The position numbers were made by a program, and so were the translations under genes. Below the pieces are notes generated by a model, which saw nothing but the letters and a program-made list of their open reading frames with translations, was not told the DNA's origin and made no database searches. Shown here in pieces: positions 33,002-41,320 of a stretch of 64,000 bases of DNA; the stretch's first letter is position 1, and each line of letters starts with the position of its first letter. Location: positions 124,001 through 188,000 of the forward strand of contig DYFF01000018.1 in NCBI GenBank assembly GCA_020725335.1, written 5' to 3'. The DNA comes from Thermodesulfovibrio sp. (GTDB lineage Bacteria; Nitrospirota; Thermodesulfovibrionia; Thermodesulfovibrionales; Thermodesulfovibrionaceae).

Positions 33002-34492
33002 ATGGAAACTATAATTTCATTAAAACCCATATTAGCAGTAATAGTATCTACAATAGCATCATTTCTGATAGCAATCACGGGAGATAGGGCAAGAAATCTA
33101 AGAGAAACATGGACTATTCTTGCTGCAGTAATAAAATTTGGCATAGTCATTTCAATGTTACCTGATATTTTAAATGGAAAAATAATTGAATACACCTTGC
33201 TTAAAATTACACCTGAACTAATACTGCATTTTAAAGTAGATGCTCTGGGAATCTTTTTTGCTATTACTGCCTCTTTTCTATGGATAATAACTTCCTTTTA
33301 CTCAATAGGCTACATGCGAGGACTTAATGAACATGGCCAAACCAGATATTTTGCCTATTTTGCCATAGCACTATCAGCTACAATGGGTGTAGCTTTCTCA
33401 GCCAACATGTTTACTGCCTTTCTATTTTATGAAATTATAACTATCTCAACCTTTCCTCTCGTAGCTCACAAGGAAACTGAAGAAGCAAAAAGAGGTGCAA
33501 GAAAGTATTTAGCCTATCTACTTGGTACATCTGTGGCATTTCAACTGACAGCAATTGTAATAACTTATAACATTACTGGAAATCTCAATTTTTCCTATAA
33601 GGGAGTATTTATTGGTGCAAACATCTCTCATACAATCATAACAATCACCTTTTTGTTATACATTGCCGGTATAACAAAGGCAGCAATAATGCCTTTGCAC
33701 AGCTGGCTACCTGCAGCAATGGTTGCACCAACTCCTGTGAGTGCACTTCTTCATGCTGTGGCAGTTGTAAAAACAGGTGTTTTCATGGTTATGAGAGTAG
33801 TTCTCCACATATTCGGAATTGACCTGCTTAAGAGTTTTGACTTGGGAACAGTTCTTGCCATAATAGCATCTTTCACAATAATATCTGCTTCAATAATGGC
33901 TTTAAAGCAGGATAATCTTAAATTAAGACTTGCCTACTCAACAGTAAGTCAACTTTCCTATATTGTTCTTGGCGTCGCTCTCCTCACTCCTTCAGGCATT
34001 ACTGGAAGTATAATGCACATTGTGGGACACGCTTTTGGTAAGATAACCCTCTTCTTTACTGCAGGAGCTATATATGTAGCAACCCATAAAACCAAAATAA
34101 GCGAACTTGATGGAATAGGAAAGCAAATGCCCTTTACAATGGGAGCATTCACAGTAGGTGCCCTTTCCATGATAGGAATTCCACCTTTTGCTGGATTTAT
34201 CAGCAAATGGTACTTAAGTCTTGGAGCACTTGAGGCGGGTGATATTTTCGTGCTTGCCGTATTAGCAACAAGTACAATTCTTAATGCTTGCTACTTCATG
34301 CCTATAATTTATATAGCCTTTTTGAAAGAGTCTAAATCTATTATAAATAATAGAAAAATCAACGAAGCTCCTATGTTAATTGTCATACCTCTTGTTATTG
34401 CTGCTATTGGAACAGTTTTTATATTTTTTTATCCTTCGATTTTTATTGACATAATAAAAGTTATTATATTAGCTGTTATAGGAAACAATTGA
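33002..34492 (+). CDS. Second NuoL/M/N-type antiporter subunit
   Basis: 496 residues, about 14 helices, with SANMFTAFLFYEIITISTFPLVA, AAIMPLHSWLPAAMVAPTPVSALLHAV and GIPPFAGFISKWYLSLG. The HAVAVVKTG region is the conserved lysine-bearing segment. It is nearer to MrpA/NuoL-type sequences than the first copy in the APTPVSALLHA motif, but lacks the long MrpA C-terminus, which is supplied by the small MbhD/E-like genes. Confidence 0.85.
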   Translation: METIISLKPILAVIVSTIASFLIAITGDRARNLRETWTILAAVIKFGIVISMLPDILNGKIIEYTLLKITPELILHFKVDALGIFFAITASFLWIITSFYSIGYMRGLNEHGQTRYFAYFAIALSATMGVAFSANMFTAFLFYEIITISTFPLVAHKETEEAKRGARKYLAYLLGTSVAFQLTAIVITYNITGNLNFSYKGVFIGANISHTIITITFLLYIAGITKAAIMPLHSWLPAAMVAPTPVSALLHAVAVVKTGVFMVMRVVLHIFGIDLLKSFDLGTVLAIIASFTIISASIMALKQDNLKLRLAYSTVSQLSYIVLGVALLTPSGITGSIMHIVGHAFGKITLFFTAGAIYVATHKTKISELDGIGKQMPFTMGAFTVGALSMIGIPPFAGFISKWYLSLGALEAGDIFVLAVLATSTILNACYFMPIIYIAFLKESKSIINNRKINEAPMLIVIPLVIAAIGTVFIFFYPSIFIDIIKVIILAVIGNN

Positions 34493-34494
34493 TT

Positions 34495-34626
34495 ATGGAA
34501 AGGAATAGTCAAGGGAAAATTAAAGAACTCAAACACAAAGGAAATAATTTATACAGAAAAATTTTTTATATTTTATTTACTATTCTTTTTGTATATTTAA
34601 TATTGATTCTCTGGAAAACTTTATAA
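34495..34626 (+). CDS. Small single-helix membrane protein in the Mrp-like operon
   Basis: 43 residues: a basic polar N-terminus (MERNSQGKIKELKHK) and one hydrophobic helix (residues about 24-40) ending WKTL. The ATG is 3 bp after the stop of the second NuoL-type gene and the stop is 10 bp before the next gene, which leaves no other use for the space. Probably a small accessory subunit. No family recognised. Confidence 0.55.
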   Translation: MERNSQGKIKELKHKGNNLYRKIFYILFTILFVYLILILWKTL

Positions 34627-34636
34627 AGGAAAAAAT

Positions 34637-34882
34637 ATGAGCAAGAAAGACTTTTTTAATAACCAAAAAAATGTAAAAAAATTCTTTTTTGTTTTTTACG
34701 TGATGGTTATAGTTTCTATTTTCGCAGAATTATTTATTCAAAAACATACCTATTTTCCTTGGGAAGAATTTCCATTTTTTTATGCATCCTTTGGTTTTGT
34801 TGCTTTTGTATTTCTTATTTTAATTGCTAAACATGTTTTAAGACCTATAGTCAAAAAAAATGAGGACTACTATGATGATTAA
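34637..34882 (+). CDS. Small two-helix membrane protein, Mrp-like operon
   Basis: 81 residues with helices at about 19-35 and 47-66 and an acidic C-terminus (KKNEDYYDD). Between the helices lies HTYFPWEEFPFFYASFG. AAGGA precedes the ATG. It overlaps the third NuoL-type gene. Likely an accessory subunit of the antiporter; family not recognised by me. Confidence 0.6.
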   Translation: MSKKDFFNNQKNVKKFFFVFYVMVIVSIFAELFIQKHTYFPWEEFPFFYASFGFVAFVFLILIAKHVLRPIVKKNEDYYDD

Positions 34883-36671
34883 TACAATTCCTCCTGCATT
34901 TATATTTATATTTGGAGCTTTATTACTTCCTTTCTTTAGAGGCAAACTACAGAATAGTTATTTACTGCTTTTGCCCCTTTTAGGCTTTATTAACTTTATA
35001 AACATTCCTGAAGGCCTTCATTGTACCTTAAAGTTTTTAGACAATAACCTTATCCTTGTAAAAGTTGACAAAATAAGCATGCTCTTTGGATATATTTATC
35101 ATATTGTAATTTTCCTTGCTCTTCTTTACTCTCTTCATGTTAAAGAAACGATTCAACATATGGCAGCACTCTTTTACGCAGGAGCAGCCTTAGGTGTAAT
35201 ATTTGCAGGAGATTTTATGACTCTATTTATCTTCTGGGAAATAATGGCATTTAGCGCTTTTTATCTTATATGGGCATCCAGAACAAAGCAGTCCTATGGA
35301 GCAGGGTTAAGGTATCTTTTAGTTCACATCTTTGGTGGATTGTGTCTTCTTTTTGGCATTGTTATGCATTATTATAGTACAGGAACTTTAGAATTTGGCT
35401 ATATAGGGCTTAAAAGTTTAAGTTCATGGCTTATTTTTATAGGATTTGGTTTAAACTGTGCTTTTCCTGGACTACATGCTTGGTTACCTGATGCTTATCC
35501 AAGAACAACTCCCACAGGCGGAGTTTTCATGTGGACTTTTACTACTAAAACAGCAGTTTATGTTCTTGCGAGAGGATTTCCGGGAACAGAACTCTTAATA
35601 TGGATTGGAGCAGTGATGACTGTCTTTCCTATATTTTTTGCTGTTATTGAAAATGACCTCAGAAAAGTACTCTCCTATAGTCTTATTAATCAGCTGGGAT
35701 ATATGGTCACAGGCATTGGCATCGGAACTCAGCTATCCTTAAATGGAACCTTTTCCCATGTATTCTGTCACATTCTATATAAAGCTCTGCTTGTTATGTC
35801 AATGGGAGCTGTGCTTTACCGAACAGGCAAGATAAAATGCACTGACTTAGGAGGATTGTATAAAAGCATGCCCTTAACAGCCCTATTTTGTATCATAGGT
35901 GCTGCATCTATTTCTGCATTTCCTCTTTTTAGCGGCTTTGTAAGTAAGTCAATGGTTGTTGAAGCCTCTGCAATAGGAGGCTTAATTCCTATATGGTTTA
36001 TGCTTACCTTCGCTTCAGTTGGTGTTCTTGAGCACGCAGGAATTAAAGTGCCTTACTATGCATTTTTCTCTCATGACTCAGGCATTAGAACAAAGGAATC
36101 TCCTCCGCATATGCTTCTTGCAATGGGATTAACTGCATTTTTATGCGTTTTCATAGGAGTTAGTCCAACATTCCTATATAGCTTATTACCATATCCAGTT
36201 GATTTTGAACCCTATACTGCATCCCATATTGTAACAACGACACAATTACTCTTATTTGGAATTCTTGCCTACGTGTTTCTTATGAGAGCAGGTATTTTCC
36301 CCGCTGAAATGAGAGCAACAAATCTTGATCTTGACTGGTTCTATAGAAAGGGAGCTCAAGCTTTCATGTGGTTTATTAATAAACCTGGTTCTATAATTAT
36401 GCAATGGATAAACAAAATAGTTTTCAATAAAATCCCAACTTTTTTAGGCTGGTTAACAAAAAATCCTGTTTTAGCAATAAAAATCATAAGGGATTCGATT
36501 TTGCTTATATTTTCAATACCCGAAAAAAGAAAGGAAATTGAAACTCGACTGAAAGCAGAAAAAGCACTCTATCCAGGAGATTCTTATTTACCTATGCCAA
36601 TTGGAGTTCTTGTGCTATGGTCAATATTTTTCCTTTTAGTCTATTTAATAATTTATTATGCAAGCAGTTAA
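34872..36671 (+). CDS. Third NuoL/M/N-type antiporter subunit
   Basis: About 599 residues. I choose ATG at 34872 because GAGG is 6 nt before it; an ATG four codons upstream has no ribosome site. It has some 14 helices with GDFMTLFIFWEIMAFSAFYLIW, GLHAWLPDAYPRTTPTGG-VFMWTF and FSGFVSKSM, and a longer cytoplasmic C-terminal stretch (about 490-590) before a final helix. It is the most divergent of the three and ends the antiporter operon. Confidence 0.85.
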   Translation: MMINTIPPAFIFIFGALLLPFFRGKLQNSYLLLLPLLGFINFINIPEGLHCTLKFLDNNLILVKVDKISMLFGYIYHIVIFLALLYSLHVKETIQHMAALFYAGAALGVIFAGDFMTLFIFWEIMAFSAFYLIWASRTKQSYGAGLRYLLVHIFGGLCLLFGIVMHYYSTGTLEFGYIGLKSLSSWLIFIGFGLNCAFPGLHAWLPDAYPRTTPTGGVFMWTFTTKTAVYVLARGFPGTELLIWIGAVMTVFPIFFAVIENDLRKVLSYSLINQLGYMVTGIGIGTQLSLNGTFSHVFCHILYKALLVMSMGAVLYRTGKIKCTDLGGLYKSMPLTALFCIIGAASISAFPLFSGFVSKSMVVEASAIGGLIPIWFMLTFASVGVLEHAGIKVPYYAFFSHDSGIRTKESPPHMLLAMGLTAFLCVFIGVSPTFLYSLLPYPVDFEPYTASHIVTTTQLLLFGILAYVFLMRAGIFPAEMRATNLDLDWFYRKGAQAFMWFINKPGSIIMQWINKIVFNKIPTFLGWLTKNPVLAIKIIRDSILLIFSIPEKRKEIETRLKAEKALYPGDSYLPMPIGVLVLWSIFFLLVYLIIYYASS

Positions 36672-36693
36672 ATGTGGAAAAAATAAAATTTTA

Positions 36694-36702
36694 TGATATA
36701 AT
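36694..36702 (+). promoter_or_regulatory. Extended -10 promoter before the LCIB-like gene
   Basis: TGATATAAT (36694-36702) is a perfect TGnTATAAT. The predicted start near 36709 gives a leader of about six nucleotides before the ATG at 36715. The three-gene unit therefore can be expressed apart from the antiporter operon. Confidence 0.55.
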
Positions 36703-36714
36703 AACCTCATAATT

Positions 36715-37407
36715 ATGACATTAGATAAAATTTTTGATAAATATCTCGAAGAGGACTATTTTATAAAACTTTCCGCAGAAAAATTAAAAAAATACGGATT
36801 TAATTATAACAATACAATTGCAGGTGTATGTCTTTGCAGAGATGAAATATGCCAAAGCGTTTTATTAAAAATAAAAAACTTTTGGGGAGACATCTTTAAC
36901 TTCTCAAGCTTTGCAGGTATTTATACATCTGGAGAGATTGGTATAAAAGTCTTTATCAGTCATGCCCCTGATATTGGAGAAGATAAGAGATGCGTTTTTT
37001 ATTTATTTACTCATATAGGGTTAGATGAACAAGGTAATTTCGGAATTTGTAAAAGAAAAGGTTTAGAAAAATCAACTGCCTGTGGAGCTCTTTTTTTATT
37101 TCTTAATGAGTTATCAAAGTTTAGCAAAAAAGAAAAAGAAGAAAATCCAGAATTAATTCTTGTCAAACAAAAACTTCGAAAAGAAATATCTAATAAAATG
37201 CCAGACCTCATGGAACTCACTAAAATAGCTCTTCAAATAAGTTGTAAAGACATTGAGCAGACTATGGAAAATTTTATTAAATCAGAAAAAATTATATATG
37301 CAATAATCTCCGGTATTCAAGTACATTATTTAGATAAAAATTACGTTGTACCCATGGATTCATTTATCTTTATGAATAATAAAAAAATAAACATTGAGGT
37401 CATGTAA
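36715..37407 (+). CDS. LCIB/LCIC-family protein, probable beta-type carbonic anhydrase
   Basis: 230 residues. The first 135 resemble the low-CO2-inducible LCIB family, shown in algae and some bacteria to be a zinc carbonic anhydrase fold. Candidate metal and active-site residues are Cys41-Arg42-Asp43 in LCRDEIC, His83 in SHAPDI and Cys123 in TACGAL, with FSSFAGI and FTHIGLDEQG between. The C-terminal part (140-230) is helical and unfamiliar. It would interconvert CO2 and bicarbonate. It follows the antiporter operon, which suggests a link to carbon or pH balance. Family assignment is from memory of motifs. Confidence 0.62.
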   Translation: MTLDKIFDKYLEEDYFIKLSAEKLKKYGFNYNNTIAGVCLCRDEICQSVLLKIKNFWGDIFNFSSFAGIYTSGEIGIKVFISHAPDIGEDKRCVFYLFTHIGLDEQGNFGICKRKGLEKSTACGALFLFLNELSKFSKKEKEENPELILVKQKLRKEISNKMPDLMELTKIALQISCKDIEQTMENFIKSEKIIYAIISGIQVHYLDKNYVVPMDSFIFMNNKKINIEVM

Positions 37408-38342
37408 TGAACAATACTCTAAGAAAAATATTACTTCCTGTTGACAGGAGTGAAAACTCAAAAAAGGCAATTAAATTTGTAAGCTCCCTATTAAAATTTT
37501 TTGAAGACAAAAATATAGAGCTTACTCTTCTTAATGTAGTTTCCCTTGAATCAATTAGTGAAAAGATTAAAAATGTTGATTTTCGATTAGTAATGATTCA
37601 GGATAAAATTTTTACTGAAAAAATCATAGAAAAATATATTAAAGACCACATTGCGCCCATCTTAGATGAATACGAAAGACAAATTAAAAATACAGGTTTC
37701 TCAGGGATAATAAAAAAAGAAGTAGAGATAGGAGACCCTGGTAATAAAATCATAGAAATTTCAATTAGCCAAGATATTAAAACAGTTATGCTTGCCCGTA
37801 GGGTAATGTCGAAATTTAAAAAGATAATTCTCGGTAGTGTCTCAGAGAAAATACTATACGGGCTTTTAAACCAAAACATATATATTATAGGGCAAAAAAT
37901 ATCAGAAGAAAACCCTATAGGTAACATACTTATTCCTGTTGACGGTTCTGAGTATTCAATGAAGGCTGTTGAACATGTTGTATCTCTTGCTAAAGCAGTC
38001 AAGAGGATACAAAAAATTAATATTTTAAGAATAATAAATGTATCGCTTTATCTTGAGAGGGTTAGGCAGGGAATTGATCCAGAGATAGAAGCAGAGGAAA
38101 TTCTTCTTGAATCTAAAAGAAAATTCACCAATGAAGGAATATCTCCGGAATTAATTGTTACAAAAAGCATTGTTGGCTTTCCTAAGGATGAAATCATTAA
38201 AGAAATTCAAGAAGGCAATTATGACCTTATAGTAATGGGACGGAAAGGACGTTCTGCAATTAAAGACCTTGTTTTAGGCGGTGTAAGCTCAGCAGTTTTG
38301 AATAACTGTTTTGAGCCAACTGTAGCGATAATTAATCAATAG
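37407..38342 (+). CDS. Tandem universal stress protein
   Basis: 311 residues made of two UspA domains. The first starts KILLPVDRSENSKKAIKFV and the second NILIPVDGSEYSMKAVEHV. The second has the ATP-binding GRKGRSAIKDLVLGGVS segment, and the first has a looser version. Such proteins bind ATP and respond to energy or ion stress. Its ATG overlaps the upstream stop by 1 bp and its stop overlaps the next start, so the three genes form one unit. Confidence 0.85.
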   Translation: MNNTLRKILLPVDRSENSKKAIKFVSSLLKFFEDKNIELTLLNVVSLESISEKIKNVDFRLVMIQDKIFTEKIIEKYIKDHIAPILDEYERQIKNTGFSGIIKKEVEIGDPGNKIIEISISQDIKTVMLARRVMSKFKKIILGSVSEKILYGLLNQNIYIIGQKISEENPIGNILIPVDGSEYSMKAVEHVVSLAKAVKRIQKINILRIINVSLYLERVRQGIDPEIEAEEILLESKRKFTNEGISPELIVTKSIVGFPKDEIIKEIQEGNYDLIVMGRKGRSAIKDLVLGGVSSAVLNNCFEPTVAIINQ

Positions 38343-38944
38343 TGAATGTCTTCGTATCCGGCTGGGCAGGATTTAAAGAAGTTTTAGAAAAAATTCCTGA
38401 AAGTTGGCATTTCATAAATCCCTTCTTAGACTTAGATGAAGGAGAAATATTAAACTTCTTACAGGATAAATCCGGCAATTTTGTGATTGGCTGGTCTACA
38501 GGAGGACACATTGTTTTAAAGAATCTTCGATTTTTTTCTGAAAGATTCGAAGAAATAATAATTATTGCAGGCTTTAAAAAATTTACTCAATATGTTAGTC
38601 CAAGGATCATAAAAAAAATGATACTAAAGATGGAAATACAACCTGAAAAAGTTATAAAAGAATTTTTAATTAATGCTGGCTGCAAGCCAGTAATCCCTAA
38701 GGAGATCGACTATAATAAGCTGATACAGGGACTTGAATTTCTTATTTACTCTGAAATTTCAGATTTATATAGGGAAGCGAAAAATCTCATTCTTATTCAA
38801 GGATTAGAGGATAAAATCCTTCCAATAAAAGCATTGGAAGATTTAAAAAATTGCTATCACTTTGCTAAAACATTTTTAGTAAATGGTGCTCACTGGATTA
38901 CTTTTGAAGAAATATTAAAAATAAAAGCCTCAGAATATATCTGA
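38342..38944 (+). CDS. Small alpha/beta hydrolase, BioH/BioG-like
   Basis: 200 residues. The nucleophile elbow GWSTGG, the acid in GLEDKILPIKA and the histidine in GAHWITF form a plausible Ser-Asp-His triad. MNVFVSGWAGF at the start and the small cap resemble pimeloyl-ACP methyl ester esterases (BioH/BioG type). No other biotin gene is in the window, so this role is uncertain. The start is GTG, overlapping the stop of the stress-protein gene (TAGTG). Confidence 0.65.
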   Translation: MNVFVSGWAGFKEVLEKIPESWHFINPFLDLDEGEILNFLQDKSGNFVIGWSTGGHIVLKNLRFFSERFEEIIIIAGFKKFTQYVSPRIIKKMILKMEIQPEKVIKEFLINAGCKPVIPKEIDYNKLIQGLEFLIYSEISDLYREAKNLILIQGLEDKILPIKALEDLKNCYHFAKTFLVNGAHWITFEEILKIKASEYI

Positions 38945-38954
38945 GGCTTTTATT
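38920..38954. terminator. Bidirectional terminator shared by two convergent genes
   Basis: A perfect 14 bp inverted repeat (38920-38933 with 38941-38954, core AAAAGCCTCAG) around a 7-nt loop, with A and T tracts that give a U run on both strands. The hydrolase stop codon (38942-38944) lies in the right arm and the TRAP permease stop codon (38953-38955) at its edge. Confidence 0.85.
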
Positions 38955-40917
38955 AATCCTTCTGTTTTTTAATAATCTGTTCAGGCCTTTTAGCTATTAC
39001 AGGTATCTGCACATCAAATTTTTCAAGTAAAAGTCCCATTAAAAAGATAGTTAATCCCACGAATGTCCAATAACCTGGTGCCATCATAATTAATCCACCG
39101 GCTATGTAGAGTGCTCTTTCAAGTGGAGTAGAGGGCTTTTTCCAGTAGCCTAAAACACCTGCTTCTATAGCAAACATAGCAACAAAAGCACCAATGAATA
39201 TGAATAATACTTCCCATGCCGGACCTTTCATTAAATAAGCTGGAACAAATATGAAGAAGAAGGGCATTATGTATCCACCTATTCCCAATTTCATGGAATT
39301 CCAAGCAGCCTTCAGCCAGCTACCTCCAGCAATTGCAGTTGTTGTGAACACTGTAATACATACAGGAGGTGTTAAACCAGATTTAATAGCAAAATAAAAA
39401 ATAAATAAATGAGCAGCAAGAGGATTTACTCCCATCTGTTGCAAAGCAGGAACAAGAACAGCTGCGGCTATAACATAAGCAGCAGTTGTTGTCATTCCCA
39501 TGCCAAGAATTATAGCAGTAAGCATTGTTGCGATTAATGCAAGATAAACATTATAGCCAGATATCTCTATAATTACCTCTGAAACCTTCACTCCAAACCC
39601 TGTTAAAGATATAAGGCTTACAGCTATCTGAACACAAGCCATCATTATCATAAGCCATGCTAAAGCCTTTACTACTCCCTCAAAAAGTCCTCCCCAGATA
39701 GATTTTATTCTACTTATAATTTCCTTTGTCTTAAAAGGTCCTCCAAAAAAAGTGAAAAATACTACTGATACCACAATTGCCCATGCTGCACATATTTGAG
39801 CAGGGAAAAACATAAAAAGAAGAACACCAAGTGTACCAATAGGAAGAACAAAACCCAGTATTCTATTTGGTCTCAAAATAGTCTTCAATTCGGGCATTAA
39901 ATCTTTTGGAAGTTTTCCCATTCCTGTTCTACCTGCTTCAATCCATATACCTGCAGCAATACCAGCAAAGTAGATAACAGCAGGAATTAATCCCGCGATC
40001 ATTATGTGAGCATATGGAACGTTAAGAAATTCTGCCATTATGAAACATCCAGCCCCCATAATAGGTGGCATAATTTGTCCACCTGATGAAGCTGCTGCCT
40101 CAACAGCTGATGAAAAAGATCTTGAAAAACCAAACTTTTTCATCAAAGGTATAGTAAAAGAACCTGTTGTCGCTGCATTTGCCACAGAAGATCCGCTAAG
40201 CATTCCAAAAAGAGAACTTGAAATTACTGCCACGTGTCCAGGACCACCTCTAATTTTGCCACCAAAGTAGGTCGAAAGTTCCATAACCGTTGAACCTACA
40301 CCTGTTGCAAAAAGTATCGGACCAAAAATGATAAAGGGTGCTATTATTCTACTTGCCATATCAGTTAAAAGTCCCCAGATACCCTCTGTCATCAAATAAA
40401 GTTGATAAAGTATATCTGTAAAGCTAAAGCCTGGGTGACCAAATCTTCCAGGTATATGGGGACCAGCTATGGTGTAAATGATAAAGAACAATACAAGTAT
40501 TGGGATTGTTAATCCCAGAGCCCTTCTTGTTCCTTCAAGAAGAGATACTATTAGCAAAATGGCTAAAACCAGATGATATTGTTCAAAAACTCCAGGATTT
40601 CTTACTATATCTTCCCAGTGAGTCATTATATAAATACAAGGTATCAAACTGATAGCTATGAATATTAGGTCAACAAATGAAGGCGCATTTTTAGTTCCAG
40701 TTAGTAAATATTGGAAGAATTTAGGAACATTCAACTTAAGCATTCTTTTTGAAAAAGGATAAACGAGGAATACTATCGCAAGTCCTATTGATAGGGAAAT
40801 ACCGCCTTGTAGAAGCGGATGCAAGGCATAAAGTAATGCTGTATAAAGTATGAATATTCCCCAGACTCCGACGAGCAGATTAAGAATTAATCTCCAGAAG
40901 CCCTTAAGCTCACGCAT
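38953..40917 (-). CDS. TRAP transporter permease, fused 4TM/12TM (TAXI type)
   Basis: 654 residues. The first 130 or so are the small DctQ-like part and the rest the large DctM-like part, as in the fused permeases that pair with TAXI binding proteins. SSLFGMLSGSSVANAATTGSFTIP and SSGGQIMPPIMGAGCFIMAEF are signatures, as is the FYFAIKSGLTPPVC region. Uptake of an organic acid driven by an ion gradient. Its binding protein lies upstream at 41321. GGAGG precedes the ATG. Confidence 0.9.
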   Translation of the reverse strand: MRELKGFWRLILNLLVGVWGIFILYTALLYALHPLLQGGISLSIGLAIVFLVYPFSKRMLKLNVPKFFQYLLTGTKNAPSFVDLIFIAISLIPCIYIMTHWEDIVRNPGVFEQYHLVLAILLIVSLLEGTRRALGLTIPILVLFFIIYTIAGPHIPGRFGHPGFSFTDILYQLYLMTEGIWGLLTDMASRIIAPFIIFGPILFATGVGSTVMELSTYFGGKIRGGPGHVAVISSSLFGMLSGSSVANAATTGSFTIPLMKKFGFSRSFSSAVEAAASSGGQIMPPIMGAGCFIMAEFLNVPYAHIMIAGLIPAVIYFAGIAAGIWIEAGRTGMGKLPKDLMPELKTILRPNRILGFVLPIGTLGVLLFMFFPAQICAAWAIVVSVVFFTFFGGPFKTKEIISRIKSIWGGLFEGVVKALAWLMIMMACVQIAVSLISLTGFGVKVSEVIIEISGYNVYLALIATMLTAIILGMGMTTTAAYVIAAAVLVPALQQMGVNPLAAHLFIFYFAIKSGLTPPVCITVFTTTAIAGGSWLKAAWNSMKLGIGGYIMPFFFIFVPAYLMKGPAWEVLFIFIGAFVAMFAIEAGVLGYWKKPSTPLERALYIAGGLIMMAPGYWTFVGLTIFLMGLLLEKFDVQIPVIAKRPEQIIKKQKD

Positions 40918-40948
40918 TATTTTCCCATTTCCTCCTTAAGTTCTATTT

Positions 40949-41311
40949 CTATTTCTTTTCTTTAGGTGTTACTTCTATCACAGTTTCTAATTGACTACCT
41001 TTATTGCCTATAATTTCTATTTTATGTTTTCCTGGTTTTGCATTAATTGGAATACCAGATTTTACAGAAAATAAACCATTAGCATCAGTTTTGATAATAT
41101 CTACTTTTTCAGTCCCTAATCCTACCTTTTCTCCCTCGTCAAGAGTTATTACTATATCAATTTCTTCTTCTGGGTGAAATCCCTTGCCTTCAATTGTTAT
41201 TACTGCTGCAGGTTCGCCCTTTGATGGTGTTATTGTTACTTGAGGTTGAGCAAAAACAATCATAGGAACTGCAAGAATAAATATTGCTATAAATATTATT
41301 TTCTCTCTCAT
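40949..41311 (-). CDS. Secreted single-domain IPT/TIG-like protein
   Basis: 120 residues: signal peptide (about 1-21), then one Ig-like domain of the IPT/TIG pattern (VTITPSKGEPAAVITIEGKGFHPEE, DANGLFSV, GKHKIEIIG). It sits between the TAXI binding protein (10 bp away) and the permease (31 bp), so it is part of the transporter operon. An accessory periplasmic role is likely but unproven; this extra gene is not a usual TRAP component. Confidence 0.7.
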   Translation of the reverse strand: MREKIIFIAIFILAVPMIVFAQPQVTITPSKGEPAAVITIEGKGFHPEEEIDIVITLDEGEKVGLGTEKVDIIKTDANGLFSVKSGIPINAKPGKHKIEIIGNKGSQLETVIEVTPKEKK

Positions 41312-41320
41312 TTTCGCCTC

